This document shows positions 1 to 7,089 of a stretch of 18,267 nucleotides of DNA, one piece after another. Origin of the DNA: Gemmiger_A avium (lineage in GTDB: Bacteria > Bacillota > Clostridia > Oscillospirales > Ruminococcaceae); the NCBI GenBank assembly GCA_019114585.1, contig DXFE01000044.1:1-18267 (forward strand), read 5' to 3'. Positions within the stretch are counted from its first letter, which is position 1. Each line of letters starts with the position of its first letter. The translations under genes and the position numbers were made by a program. The notes beneath the pieces were generated by a model. That model saw nothing but the letters and a program-made list of their open reading frames with translations, was not told the DNA's origin and did not search any database.

Positions 1-1
1 G

Positions 2-94
2 CTGATGGATGCTGTCATCAATCGCCATTCTATTGATGACGTAAACCAGCAACTGCAGCAAAACGAATTTCTTGATCTGTATAGCCGCGGATAA
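2..94 (+). CDS. C-terminal end of an unidentified protein (partial)
   Basis: An open frame runs in from the window edge and ends at a TAA at 92-94, giving 30 residues that finish in NEFLDLYSRG. The composition is that of an ordinary soluble protein end: mixed charged and hydrophobic residues in an amphipathic helix-like pattern around IDDVNQQL. A strong terminator-like hairpin follows 57 bases downstream, which fits a real gene end converging on the minus-strand hyu operon. Thirty open codons alone are weak evidence. I do not recognise the family. Confidence 0.45.
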   Translation: MMDAVINRHSIDDVNQQLQQNEFLDLYSRG

Positions 95-150
95 GTATAG
101 TTTTCATCAATCGTTTCCCGCTTTATGTATGCATATTTGTATTAAAAACA

Positions 151-190
151 ACGCCCTTGGTGAAGTATTGTCATCTTTCATCAAGGGCGT
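151..190. terminator. Bidirectional intrinsic terminator
   Basis: Arms at 151-163 (ACGCCCTTGGTGA) and 178-190 (TCATCAAGGGCGT) pair over 13 bp with one G-T position, around a 14-base loop. On the minus strand the hairpin is followed by TTGTTTTTAAT, and on the plus strand by CTTATTCTT. It lies about 60 bases past the stop of the minus-strand HyuA-like gene and also behind the partial plus-strand gene, so it probably ends both convergent transcripts. Confidence 0.8.
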
Positions 191-250
191 CTTATTCTTC
201 AAGCTGAATTTTTTTGTCCTGTCTGCCGCTTTAGTAAGTGTGTGCCGGAT

Positions 251-1804
251 TCAGGCTAGATTCCCGGCAGCTTTGATCTTCACGCGGGCGGTATTGCCCG
301 GGTAATACTGAAGAGGCACATCCTCCGCGTCGATGATCTCAACTGTCTCCCGGATGGCGCCCGCGGCAACCGCCAGTTCCACGGCCTGCGCACGGGCCTG
401 GGCCAGGGCTTGATCACGGGGCGTTTTGTCGTAGTCGATCAGCTGTTCAAAGGTACCGCTGACCTTGGAAATGGCAGAGCCGATGGCGTTGGCCACACCG
501 CCGCATTCCGGCTGGGTAACAGTCTTCGCACCTGCCAGCTGCGGCGGAAGGACAATGGCACCTCCGCCGACAAGAATCACATCCACATCCTCGCTGGATA
601 CCTTCATGGCGTCCAGCGCGTCTTCACACAAGGTCCGGATCGCGTCCAGGGCTTTGCGCGCAAACGTCTCATCCAAACCGGCTACCAATGTCTTATCTCC
701 CAGATCAGCCATACCAAGCCGCACCGCGATGTCGGTTGCCGTGCAGACATCACCGCCGAAGCAGAGCGCCTTTTCATTGATCTGATATCCCACAGAATCC
801 GGGCCGACGGTTACGGTACCGTCCGCCTGCTGCCGCACAATGGAACCGCCGCCCAGGCCAATGGAAATCACATCCGGCATCCGGAAGTTGGTGCGGACTC
901 CGCCAATGGTGACCGCCACCCCGGACTCCCGGGGAAATCCGTTCTGAATCACACCCAGGTCGGTGGTGGTGCCGCCCACATCGACCACCACGGCATTTTT
1001 CAGCTGGCTCAGATAGCAGGCACCCCGGATGGAGTTGGTGGGGCCGCAGGCAATGGTCAGAATGGGATACCGGCGGGCGTAGTCCATCGTCATCAGGGTG
1101 CCGTCATTCTGCGACAGATAAATTTCGGCGTTGGTAACACCTTCATCCGCCAGGGAACGAGCAAAGCCCTCGGTAAAGGACTGCGCCACCTTATACAAGG
1201 CAGCATTCAGGATCGTGGCATTTTCCCGTTCAATCAGCCCCATGGACCCGATCTCGCTGGACACCGACACATGAACATCCTCTCCCATGATTTTGCGGCA
1301 TAGTTCAGCGGCTGCCAGCTCATGGTCGTTGCGGACAGTAGAGAACACGCAGGAAATGGCCACCGATTTGACGTTCTTCGCCTTTAGTTCTTCAAAGAAA
1401 GCTGCTGCCGCCTCGGCGTCAAAGGGGGCCAGCTCCTTGCCATCGTATTCAAAGCCACCGCCCACAACCGCGGTTTTGACCGCTATCGCTTTCAGATCTT
1501 CCGCCCAGTCAACCATAGGCGGGATACCGCGAGAAGCCGGAGCACCGATTCGCAGGATACCGATTGGTGCAAGGTTTTTGCGCTCTACAATCGCATTGGT
1601 GCACTGGGTAGTACCCAGCATGGCCTGCCGGATCCGGCTGCGGTCCACGCCGGACTGCTGCAGCACCGCGCGCACCGCGTTCAGGATGCCGTCGTAGATA
1701 TCGGGGGTGGTGTGCTGCTTGACCGAGGCCACGACTTGCAGATTTTCGTCGATCAGGACGGCATCGGTATTGGTGCCACCCACGTCAATTCCCAGCTTGT
1801 ACAT
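251..1804 (-). CDS. Hydantoinase/oxoprolinase family protein (HyuA-like, short form)
   Basis: A 517-residue protein of the HyuA/5-oxoprolinase ATPase family, which has an actin/hexokinase-like fold. The N-terminal nucleotide-loop motif DVGGTNTD is at residues 7-14, the second phosphate loop DVGGTTTD at 275-282, GLGGGS at 316-321 and VGGGAIVLP at 412-420. Known members use ATP to open hydantoin or 5-oxoproline rings, usually with a HyuB partner, or form part of acetone carboxylase. No hyuB gene lies nearby, and at 517 residues it is shorter than the roughly 690-residue classical HyuA. The ATG at 1804 has AAAGGAGG nine bases upstream. It starts two bases after the stop of the DUF917 gene and is last in the permease-DUF917-HyuA operon, ahead of the terminator at 151-190. 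Family is certain; substrate is unknown. A cytoplasmic enzyme acting with the DUF917 product is an inference. Confidence 0.9.
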   Translation of the reverse strand: MYKLGIDVGGTNTDAVLIDENLQVVASVKQHTTPDIYDGILNAVRAVLQQSGVDRSRIRQAMLGTTQCTNAIVERKNLAPIGILRIGAPASRGIPPMVDWAEDLKAIAVKTAVVGGGFEYDGKELAPFDAEAAAAFFEELKAKNVKSVAISCVFSTVRNDHELAAAELCRKIMGEDVHVSVSSEIGSMGLIERENATILNAALYKVAQSFTEGFARSLADEGVTNAEIYLSQNDGTLMTMDYARRYPILTIACGPTNSIRGACYLSQLKNAVVVDVGGTTTDLGVIQNGFPRESGVAVTIGGVRTNFRMPDVISIGLGGGSIVRQQADGTVTVGPDSVGYQINEKALCFGGDVCTATDIAVRLGMADLGDKTLVAGLDETFARKALDAIRTLCEDALDAMKVSSEDVDVILVGGGAIVLPPQLAGAKTVTQPECGGVANAIGSAISKVSGTFEQLIDYDKTPRDQALAQARAQAVELAVAAGAIRETVEIIDAEDVPLQYYPGNTARVKIKAAGNLA

Positions 1805-1806
1805 CT

Positions 1807-2898
1807 TCAGCAGCCTCCTTTGCAGCGCTCTTCCAGCGGAATGTAATCGGTGTCAACCCCAAAGTAGCGGGGGCCCACCAGCGCCAGCCCCTCCGGTGTG
1901 CGCCACAACGGGAAGCAGGGCAAACCCACCACAAGCACTCGCTTGCCGTATTTCAGCGCATCGGTAGGCACCGGCGTAAAGGTCTCGGTATCCACCAGGC
2001 AGATCAGATCCGGTGTTGTGGCCAGGATTTGGCCGTCCACCACAGCGGTCAGGTTTTCATTCTGGAATTCCACATAGGCATTGCGTCCTTTATACTCGCC
2101 GATACCGTCCAAAACCACCTTGCCGAAGTTGAACCCGGCGCGCACCTCCCGCAGAACATCGCTGATCTTTCCCTTGAACAGTTTGCATCCCTCGGTGATC
2201 TCCAGGAAGGTTTCCTCGGGGGTTTTGTCAATTGACTCCTTGACCTTTCGGATGGCTGAGCCAAGACGCTGGCTGCGGGTCACGATACCGTGGACGCCAT
2301 ACTGCTTCATGAAATGGCCGTCCATCGCATACAAAGACACCGATACCGAGCCACCGCAGGCCATGGTGACCGCCCGGGCAAGTTCCTCCGTCCATTTGTT
2401 GGTAACGGTACGGAAGATGCAGGAATTCCCCTTTTCATCTACCAGCGCCATAGGTGTTGCCGAACCGCCGCCAATTGTAAAGGTTACCATCTGCAGTTCC
2501 GGGAACGCCCGGCCCATGCCGTCACAGTCCACCAGTGGCAAACCCAGACGGGCGGCAGCCGCGATCGGGAGCATCGAGTTCACGCCGCCTGCCTCAATGG
2601 GCATAAAGGCGTAGATAGGTTTGCCATAAAAGGCAGAGACGGTTTCGTACAACGCACGGTACTCTTCCCCTCCGATGGCCTTTTCACAAAGCACGGTGGG
2701 AGCGCCCATCATGGCAATGGGAACGACGAGCGCGTCATCCGGCACTTCGTCCGGGTCCAGAAGGGTAATGGGCCCGCACTCCTGAACCGCGCCGATAGCG
2801 ACCAGCTTGCCCACATACGGATCACCGCCGCCGCCTGCCCCCAGCAGAGCCGCGCCCAGCGCGATGTCTTCGATTTCGGGAATTCCAATCTTACGCAA
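1807..2898 (-). CDS. DUF917 family protein (S-methyl-thiohydantoin desulfurase-like)
   Basis: A 363-residue protein with the hallmark DUF917 N-terminus, EIEDIALGAALLGAGGGGDP (residues 8-27), and the DCDGMGRAFPELQM segment near residues 125-140. These are typical of the two-domain family that Pfam, as I recall, has renamed after S-methyl-thiohydantoin desulfurase. Such genes commonly sit beside HyuA-like genes, as here. I place the start at the TTG at 2898: AAGGAG lies eight bases upstream, whereas the in-frame GTG at 2907 overlaps that Shine-Dalgarno sequence. The gene follows the permease by 52 bases and is almost directly joined to the HyuA-like gene, so the two products are probably made in step and may act on one substrate. 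No signal peptide or membrane segment is seen. The reaction is not established; action on a hydantoin-type heterocycle is inferred from family and neighbours. Confidence 0.88.
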   Translation of the reverse strand: MRKIGIPEIEDIALGAALLGAGGGGDPYVGKLVAIGAVQECGPITLLDPDEVPDDALVVPIAMMGAPTVLCEKAIGGEEYRALYETVSAFYGKPIYAFMPIEAGGVNSMLPIAAAARLGLPLVDCDGMGRAFPELQMVTFTIGGGSATPMALVDEKGNSCIFRTVTNKWTEELARAVTMACGGSVSVSLYAMDGHFMKQYGVHGIVTRSQRLGSAIRKVKESIDKTPEETFLEITEGCKLFKGKISDVLREVRAGFNFGKVVLDGIGEYKGRNAYVEFQNENLTAVVDGQILATTPDLICLVDTETFTPVPTDALKYGKRVLVVGLPCFPLWRTPEGLALVGPRYFGVDTDYIPLEERCKGGC

Positions 2899-2950
2899 GT
2901 AAAACACTCCTTTTCAGAAAGTAGTCTGCAGGCTGCACCCGCAGGGAAAC

Positions 2951-4249
2951 TCAGGACAGTGATTCAGCCGGTTTGGGTCCCAGCTTTGCCAGAGGCACAT
3001 ACACGATCAATGCTACCAAGATGCCGTTGATGGGCCCAATAAAGAACGGCAGATTCAGGAACGACAGGCCCGGAATGGTGGCGAAGGCGCCGCCGGTCAC
3101 ACAGGCTACCAAGGCGCCCAGCGCAAAGGCAATCACGCCGGGCAGGTAAAATCCTTTTCGGATGGCGAAATTCTCCACTTTGCCTTTGCCCAGAATCCAG
3201 TAATCGGCAATCATGATCCCCATCAGTGCCGGAACAATGGCGGACAGCAGGGACAAAAAGCCCTGAATGGAGTTGAGGATACCAACAGCTGCCAGGACGG
3301 TGCCGATCGCACCGGCCACCGCGGTGGTCAGTTGGCTTTGCTTTTCATCCTGTCCCAGCAGCACAGAAAGTGCCAGGCCACCGGAATAGGCATTGGAAAC
3401 GTTGGTGGTCCAGGTTGCCAGGATCAAAGCGCACAGGCCAATCATGGGCAAGCCGGCAGTGGACAGGAACACGCTGATATCATAGGAGCCGGTGCAGATA
3501 GCCAGGATACCGCCCAGCATCAGCACAATCAGGCCGGCAGGAAGAACGCCAAGGATCGAGGATTTGACCACATCGCCACGGCTTTTGGCAAACCGGCAGT
3601 AATCGCCTGAAATAGCAGCTGCTACAACAAAAGAGCCCACTGTCAGGCTGATCCCGCTAACCAGATCCATAGGTGCAGCGGGCTGATATCCGATAAGCGC
3701 CGTGCCGTTGCCGGAGGCGATGTTGTAGATCAGCGTATAGGCCAGTACAAGCCCCAGCAGCGGAACGGCAATCTTATTGAGCCATTTCAAACCGCTGAAC
3801 CGAAAGCAAGCGGTAAGAAGCATCACCGCGCCCCAAACCACCGAGGATAGCCAGACCGGAATGGTCACCCCGCTCATATCCGCAACCATAGTAGAAAAGG
3901 ATGATCCGCAAACAGCCGCCTGAATGCCAAACCAGCCAACGCAGGAGATTGCCAGGATGGTGCTGATGATGTATTTGGCACCCAGTTCTCCCAATGCACC
4001 GCCTGCCATAACGGCGGTAGGCATGCCGGTGTCACAGGCATGCATTCCCATAAAACTCATAAAAAGACAGATCAGCAGATATCCCACCGTAATCGCCAAC
4101 GCTGCCGCACCCAGGCTCAGGCCTGCGCCAATCATGCCTCCGATCATCAGGGCCGGCACGCAGATCATAGCGCCGATCCACACCATGGTAATGGAGCCCC
4201 AGCTTTGCCGCTCCTCTGCTTTGATGGTAAAGCCTTTTGTCTGTTGCAT
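2951..4249 (-). CDS. NCS1 family permease (cytosine permease CodB-like)
   Basis: A 432-residue, very hydrophobic protein with about 12 predicted membrane segments between residues 20 and 425 and a short soluble N-terminus. Length and sequence fit the CodB branch of the nucleobase:cation symporter-1 family (E. coli CodB is 419 residues). Recognisable family stretches include SGDYCRFAKSRGDV near residues 218-231 and the late segment with ADYWILGKG. NCS1 carriers import cytosine, uracil, allantoin or hydantoins (Mhp1) with Na+ or H+. The downstream genes are HyuA-like and DUF917, not a cytosine deaminase, so a hydantoin-like or other N-heterocycle is a better guess than cytosine. The ATG at 4249 has a purine-rich GGGGGAG site about five bases ahead. 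It is first in a three-gene operon with its own -10 at 4298-4303. Confidence 0.88.
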   Translation of the reverse strand: MQQTKGFTIKAEERQSWGSITMVWIGAMICVPALMIGGMIGAGLSLGAAALAITVGYLLICLFMSFMGMHACDTGMPTAVMAGGALGELGAKYIISTILAISCVGWFGIQAAVCGSSFSTMVADMSGVTIPVWLSSVVWGAVMLLTACFRFSGLKWLNKIAVPLLGLVLAYTLIYNIASGNGTALIGYQPAAPMDLVSGISLTVGSFVVAAAISGDYCRFAKSRGDVVKSSILGVLPAGLIVLMLGGILAICTGSYDISVFLSTAGLPMIGLCALILATWTTNVSNAYSGGLALSVLLGQDEKQSQLTTAVAGAIGTVLAAVGILNSIQGFLSLLSAIVPALMGIMIADYWILGKGKVENFAIRKGFYLPGVIAFALGALVACVTGGAFATIPGLSFLNLPFFIGPINGILVALIVYVPLAKLGPKPAESLS

Positions 4250-4297
4250 ACTTTCTCCCCCTCTGCCACGCTTTGTATGTGGCTGATTTTGTTTTTG

Positions 4298-4350
4298 ATT
4301 ATAGAGAAAGAATCCCCAGAAAGCATTAGGATAAAGGATAAAGAATCCCC
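4298..4350 (-). promoter_or_regulatory. Promoter and paired direct repeats ahead of the permease operon
   Basis: On the minus strand a perfect TATAAT lies at 4303-4298, about 50 bases before the permease ATG. No good -35 hexamer stands 16-18 bases upstream, as is common in activator-dependent promoters. Two identical 11-mers, GGGGATTCTTT on the minus strand (4307-4317 and 4340-4350), are 33 bases apart, about three helical turns. One lies between -10 and -35 and the other upstream of the -35 position. They are candidate sites for the adjacent PucR-type regulator. Promoter -10 is well supported; the binding role is inferred. Confidence 0.55.
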
Positions 4351-4384
4351 CTGTTCATTGTCCGAACGGACAACGAACAGGGGG
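4347..4384 (-). terminator. Long hairpin behind the PucR gene (terminator or operator)
   Basis: Arms at 4347-4364 (CCCCCTGTTCATTGTCCG) and 4367-4384 form an 18-bp stem with one mismatch and only an AA between them. On the minus strand it starts 28 bases after the pucR stop and is followed by ATTCTTTATCCTTT, T-rich but not a clean T run. Termination of pucR is the simplest reading. Its length and symmetry, and its position just upstream of the permease promoter, also allow a protein-binding operator. Confidence 0.65.
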
Positions 4385-4412
4385 AATTGGACCTGCAATA
4401 TAAGCATTTAGA

Positions 4413-6011
4413 TTAATCAGGCTGCCGCTGCAGGATACGGCGAAGGGCAAGCGCATACAACAGATTTTTGGATTGCGGAATATCCCCTACCCGGAATCCC
4501 AGCAGGTTATCCGCCTTCTGAAGCCGGTATTTGACAGTGTTCTTATGGACAAACAAATGCTCGGCCGTTTGGGTAACGCTGGAATTCTCATCCAGCAGAT
4601 AGGCAGACAGGGTATCCACAATCTCCTGCCCGTCTTTTCCCTCAAGGATCGGGCCCAGCAGCGACAGATACCGGCGCATGTGTTCTTCTCCGCCGGCGGC
4701 AAGTTCCCGGCATTCCTTTACAAACTCAATCTCGGATATAGTAAAACAGGCGCGCCGCGGAAAGACTTTAATGCTGTCCTCCAGATAAGCCCGGTTTGTA
4801 TCATAAGCGTATTTCGCGTTGGCGGTATATTGCAGCAGCGTGCACCGGGTCACTTTGGCACACAGCTGCTTCTCTGTGCAGAACTGCACCAGTGAGTCGG
4901 TCCACTCGTCCATTTCCCGCAAAGTGCGGCTGCCCACCGGGAAGATCAAAATGTCATTTTCATAATGCTCGCACAAACCGATCCGGGTATACAGGGAAGA
5001 TAACTCCGCCACTTCATCCACCCAGGGAGAGAGATTTTCGCCTCGCAGGCTGCGCAGTATCCACATGTCGCTCAGCGAGGCTACATCAATATGGTACAAC
5101 TCACCCAGACGGCGCATCTTGATCGGCTCGTCCAGGATGATCGCGCGAACCAGTTCCGACAGATCTTTCTGGTCATGCGCCCGGCCCCATACGCCGATGC
5201 TCAGCTGGACGCCTTCTACTGCCTGCTTCCAGAGAAGCGGATCCAGCTTGCCATGTTCTGAAAACACGAAAAGATACATGCGCCCGCATCCGCTGGGATG
5301 GATCTCTGCCTTATAGGCCCACAGGCTGCGCTCTCCTTTTATCTCCCAGGTACAGTCGCCGCGCATCTGCGCCGCCGACTGCTGGATGATCGATGCCCAG
5401 GGCATATCCTGGTTCAGCGGCCAGGACGCCTCGCTCAGCAGATGGTATTCTGAATCGGTCACCACCGCAGATGCACGCAGCCGTCCGCTGGCAATGCGCA
5501 GGATTGTTTTTACGCTTTGCTGGCCGGGCGGCACCTTGGTCATCTGTTCCAGCAGGTCAATGGTGAAGGTGGGATTATTGAGCTCATCCCGGACAATGGC
5601 GTCCATAGCCTCATGGATCACCTCGCTGTATCGCAGGTTTGGTTCATTCTCCGGCATACAGATGAGCACAAATCCCAGTTCGTCGGCCAATTGGATCAGC
5701 CTTGGATCCACCCTTGGGAGAATCAGGCCCACATAATACAGCACCATCCCCACTTCACCGGCGGCGGCAAACATCCGGATATTGGCACACTGAGCCTCTA
5801 CATCGTCGGCAACATTGCAAAATCCGGTAAGGATCAGCTCGCCGCCCCAGAAGTCAATGCTTTCAAACAGAGTTTTCTGCATGGGTGTCGGGTTTGCGTA
5901 TTCCAATACCGTAATACTGTTTACAATCCGGTCCAGGCCGCTGTGTCCAGCCAACACTTTTGCACGCCGCAGACAGGGCAGTTCCACCAGTTGCGCAACG
6001 GTCAGGCTCAA
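4413..6011 (-). CDS. PucR family transcriptional regulator
   Basis: A 532-residue regulator. The N-terminus (about residues 1-125, VAQLVELPCLRRAKVLAGHSG) is the PucR N-terminal domain named for the Bacillus purine-catabolism regulator. The middle (about 285-420) matches the degenerate GGDEF-like domain of CdaR/PucR proteins. The C-terminus (about 470-525) carries the PucR-type helix-turn-helix with VHKNTVKYRLQKADNLLGF. Relatives usually activate nearby catabolic operons in response to a small ligand. The start is a TTG at 6011: AGAGGTGAG lies six bases upstream, while the GTG inside that site is out of frame and hits a stop at once. It has its own promoter at 6041-6069 and is followed by the hairpin at 4347-4384. 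The adjacent permease-DUF917-HyuA operon is its obvious target, by inference from position. Confidence 0.9.
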   Translation of the reverse strand: MSLTVAQLVELPCLRRAKVLAGHSGLDRIVNSITVLEYANPTPMQKTLFESIDFWGGELILTGFCNVADDVEAQCANIRMFAAAGEVGMVLYYVGLILPRVDPRLIQLADELGFVLICMPENEPNLRYSEVIHEAMDAIVRDELNNPTFTIDLLEQMTKVPPGQQSVKTILRIASGRLRASAVVTDSEYHLLSEASWPLNQDMPWASIIQQSAAQMRGDCTWEIKGERSLWAYKAEIHPSGCGRMYLFVFSEHGKLDPLLWKQAVEGVQLSIGVWGRAHDQKDLSELVRAIILDEPIKMRRLGELYHIDVASLSDMWILRSLRGENLSPWVDEVAELSSLYTRIGLCEHYENDILIFPVGSRTLREMDEWTDSLVQFCTEKQLCAKVTRCTLLQYTANAKYAYDTNRAYLEDSIKVFPRRACFTISEIEFVKECRELAAGGEEHMRRYLSLLGPILEGKDGQEIVDTLSAYLLDENSSVTQTAEHLFVHKNTVKYRLQKADNLLGFRVGDIPQSKNLLYALALRRILQRQPD

Positions 6012-6040
6012 GGATCACTCACCTCTTTCTTTGTTACTTT

Positions 6041-6069
6041 ATCATACCACAGCAGCCGTATGGGTGCAA
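6041..6069 (-). promoter_or_regulatory. pucR promoter
   Basis: On the minus strand TTGCAC (6069-6064) and TATGAT (6046-6041) are separated by exactly 17 bases, and the -10 has an upstream TG one base away (extended -10). It lies 29 bases before the TTG start at 6011, leaving room for the AGAGGTGAG site. An inverted repeat overlaps it (see 6050-6083). Confidence 0.75.
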
Positions 6070-6083
6070 ACGGCATACTGCTG
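6050..6083. promoter_or_regulatory. Inverted repeat over the pucR promoter
   Basis: CAGCAG (6050-6055) and CTGCTG (6078-6083) are perfect inverted arms. Inner blocks GTATG (6058-6062) and CATAC (6074-6078) also pair, with a two-base offset. The dyad covers the -35 hexamer and the spacer of the pucR promoter, which suits autoregulation by PucR. That role is inferred; no binding data are visible in sequence. Confidence 0.45.
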
Positions 6084-6095
6084 CGTAAAACATAT

Positions 6096-6131
6096 AAAAA
6101 ACAGACGCGGGATTTTTCGCGTCTGTTTTTT
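6096..6131 (-). terminator. Terminator of the fatty-acid operon
   Basis: Perfect 14-bp arms at 6096-6109 (AAAAAACAGACGCG) and 6118-6131 (CGCGTCTGTTTTTT) surround an 8-base loop. The GC core followed by six T residues works on either strand. On the minus strand it stands 13 bases past the stop of the marR-like gene, so it ends the acpP-to-marR transcript and insulates pucR. Confidence 0.92.
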
Positions 6132-6144
6132 ATGCAGCAGTTTT

Positions 6145-6600
6145 TTATTTTTTCTCGTGAGAAGGCAGCCGAATCTCCGGCATCAGTTCTTCTGAGATCA
6201 CGTCCAGCATCTGCTCGATTTTCTCGGCATCCTCCTCAGCAAAGCGGGCCTTGATCCGGTCCATTACGGTGGACAGATAACTGTAGCTGATGTTGTAGTA
6301 GTCCAGGTACTTCTGGGTGGGTTCCAGATGGTACTCACGCCGGTCGTCCGGGGACTGCACCTTGCGCAGGTACCCTTTCTGGATCAGGCTGTTCACCTTG
6401 TAAGCCGCGTTGGGGGGCGAGATCTGCACAAAGCTGGCAAATTCATTGACCGTAGGATTATCCAGTGCCTGGATAATCTCCATGCAGAAGCTCTCCACCG
6501 TGGTCAGGCTGGCCTCCCGGTCATGGATCCGCTCAAACACCTTGCGGTAGAAATGCAGCTTGAATTTTGTATATACCCGGGCAAACGCCTCGTCCAGCAT
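6145..6600 (-). CDS. MarR family regulator at the end of the fab operon (FabT-like role)
   Basis: A 151-residue winged-helix protein. Residues about 50-110 hold the MarR DNA-binding fold: NEFASFVQISPPNAAYKVNS as helix-turn-helix, and the wing SPDDRREYHL with the family's DRR signature. The flanking helices are the usual dimerisation elements. The ATG at 6600 is chosen because AAAGGA precedes it by about ten bases and a consensus promoter lies just upstream at 6637-6665; upstream extension would read through that promoter. In Firmicutes, MarR-type proteins such as FabT control fatty-acid synthesis, using acyl-ACP as co-repressor in Lactobacillales. Here the gene is last in the operon instead of first, and it can also be transcribed alone. 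The AT-rich palindrome at 15750-15779 is its likely operator, by inference. Confidence 0.85.
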   Translation of the reverse strand: MLDEAFARVYTKFKLHFYRKVFERIHDREASLTTVESFCMEIIQALDNPTVNEFASFVQISPPNAAYKVNSLIQKGYLRKVQSPDDRREYHLEPTQKYLDYYNISYSYLSTVMDRIKARFAEEDAEKIEQMLDVISEELMPEIRLPSHEKK

Positions 6601-6636
6601 GGAAACGACATCCTTTCCCAAACACCGTTTTCCATT

Positions 6637-6665
6637 ATTATACCCGCTCCGGGCGCACAAATCAA
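6637..6665 (-). promoter_or_regulatory. Internal promoter for the marR-like gene
   Basis: On the minus strand TTGATT (6665-6660) and a perfect TATAAT (6642-6637) are spaced by 17 bases. The -35 overlaps the fabZ stop codon (6662-6664), and the -10 is 37 bases ahead of the marR ATG at 6600. This would let the regulator be made independently of the long operon transcript. Confidence 0.75.
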
Positions 6666-7087
6666 CGGACGGCAAAGGTCAGCTCCGCTGTGGCGGCCAG
6701 CTGCCCGTCCACACGGGCCACCGCCTTGCCTACGCCTACCGGGCCACGGCGGGCGGTGAGGGTGCACTCCATCTCCAGCACATCGCCGGGGGTGACCGGC
6801 CGTTTGAACCGGGCGTTTTTCACCCCGCCGAACAGCACGATTTTGCCCTTGTTTTCCTCCTCGGTGAGAAGCGCCACTGCCCCCACCTGGGCCATGGCCT
6901 CCAGAATCAGCACCCCGGGCATTACATGCAGCTGGGGAAAATGGCCGCAGAAAAAGGGCTCGCCCACCGACACGCACTTACGGCCCTCGGCCCGTACGCC
7001 CGGTTCACAGGCGGTGATGCGGTCCACCAGCTGGAAAGGAAACCGGTGGGGCAGCACCTGCATAATCTCGTTGGAATCCAGTGTCAT
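6662..7087 (-). CDS. fabZ: 3-hydroxyacyl-ACP dehydratase FabZ
   Basis: A 141-residue hot-dog fold dehydratase that removes water from 3-hydroxyacyl-ACP to give trans-2-enoyl-ACP in the cytoplasmic fatty-acid cycle. The catalytic pair is visible: His49 in CGHFP and Glu63 in VLILEAMAQ. The helix ends in the standard MPGVLILEAMAQ. The start is the ATG at 7087, with GGAGG seven bases upstream; the in-frame ATG at 7102 precedes that ribosome binding site. It begins two bases after the fabF stop. The loop after HFP reads QLHVMPG, where most FabZ proteins have a proline (for example GKPIFPG in E. coli). No FabA, FabM or other isomerase is in the operon, so the source of unsaturated acyl chains is not visible here. 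Confidence 0.95.
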   Translation of the reverse strand: MTLDSNEIMQVLPHRFPFQLVDRITACEPGVRAEGRKCVSVGEPFFCGHFPQLHVMPGVLILEAMAQVGAVALLTEEENKGKIVLFGGVKNARFKRPVTPGDVLEMECTLTARRGPVGVGKAVARVDGQLAATAELTFAVR

Positions 7088-7089
7088 GC

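Noticed and set aside
2899..2907. GTG at 2907 as the DUF917 start
   Set aside because: It overlaps the AAGGAG site; the TTG at 2898 has correct spacing and matches the usual beginning of the family.
4250..4412. Purine or other riboswitch ahead of the permease operon
   Set aside because: The leader from the -10 at 4298-4303 to the ATG at 4249 is only about 40 bases, too short for a known aptamer plus expression platform, and the hairpin lies upstream of the promoter.
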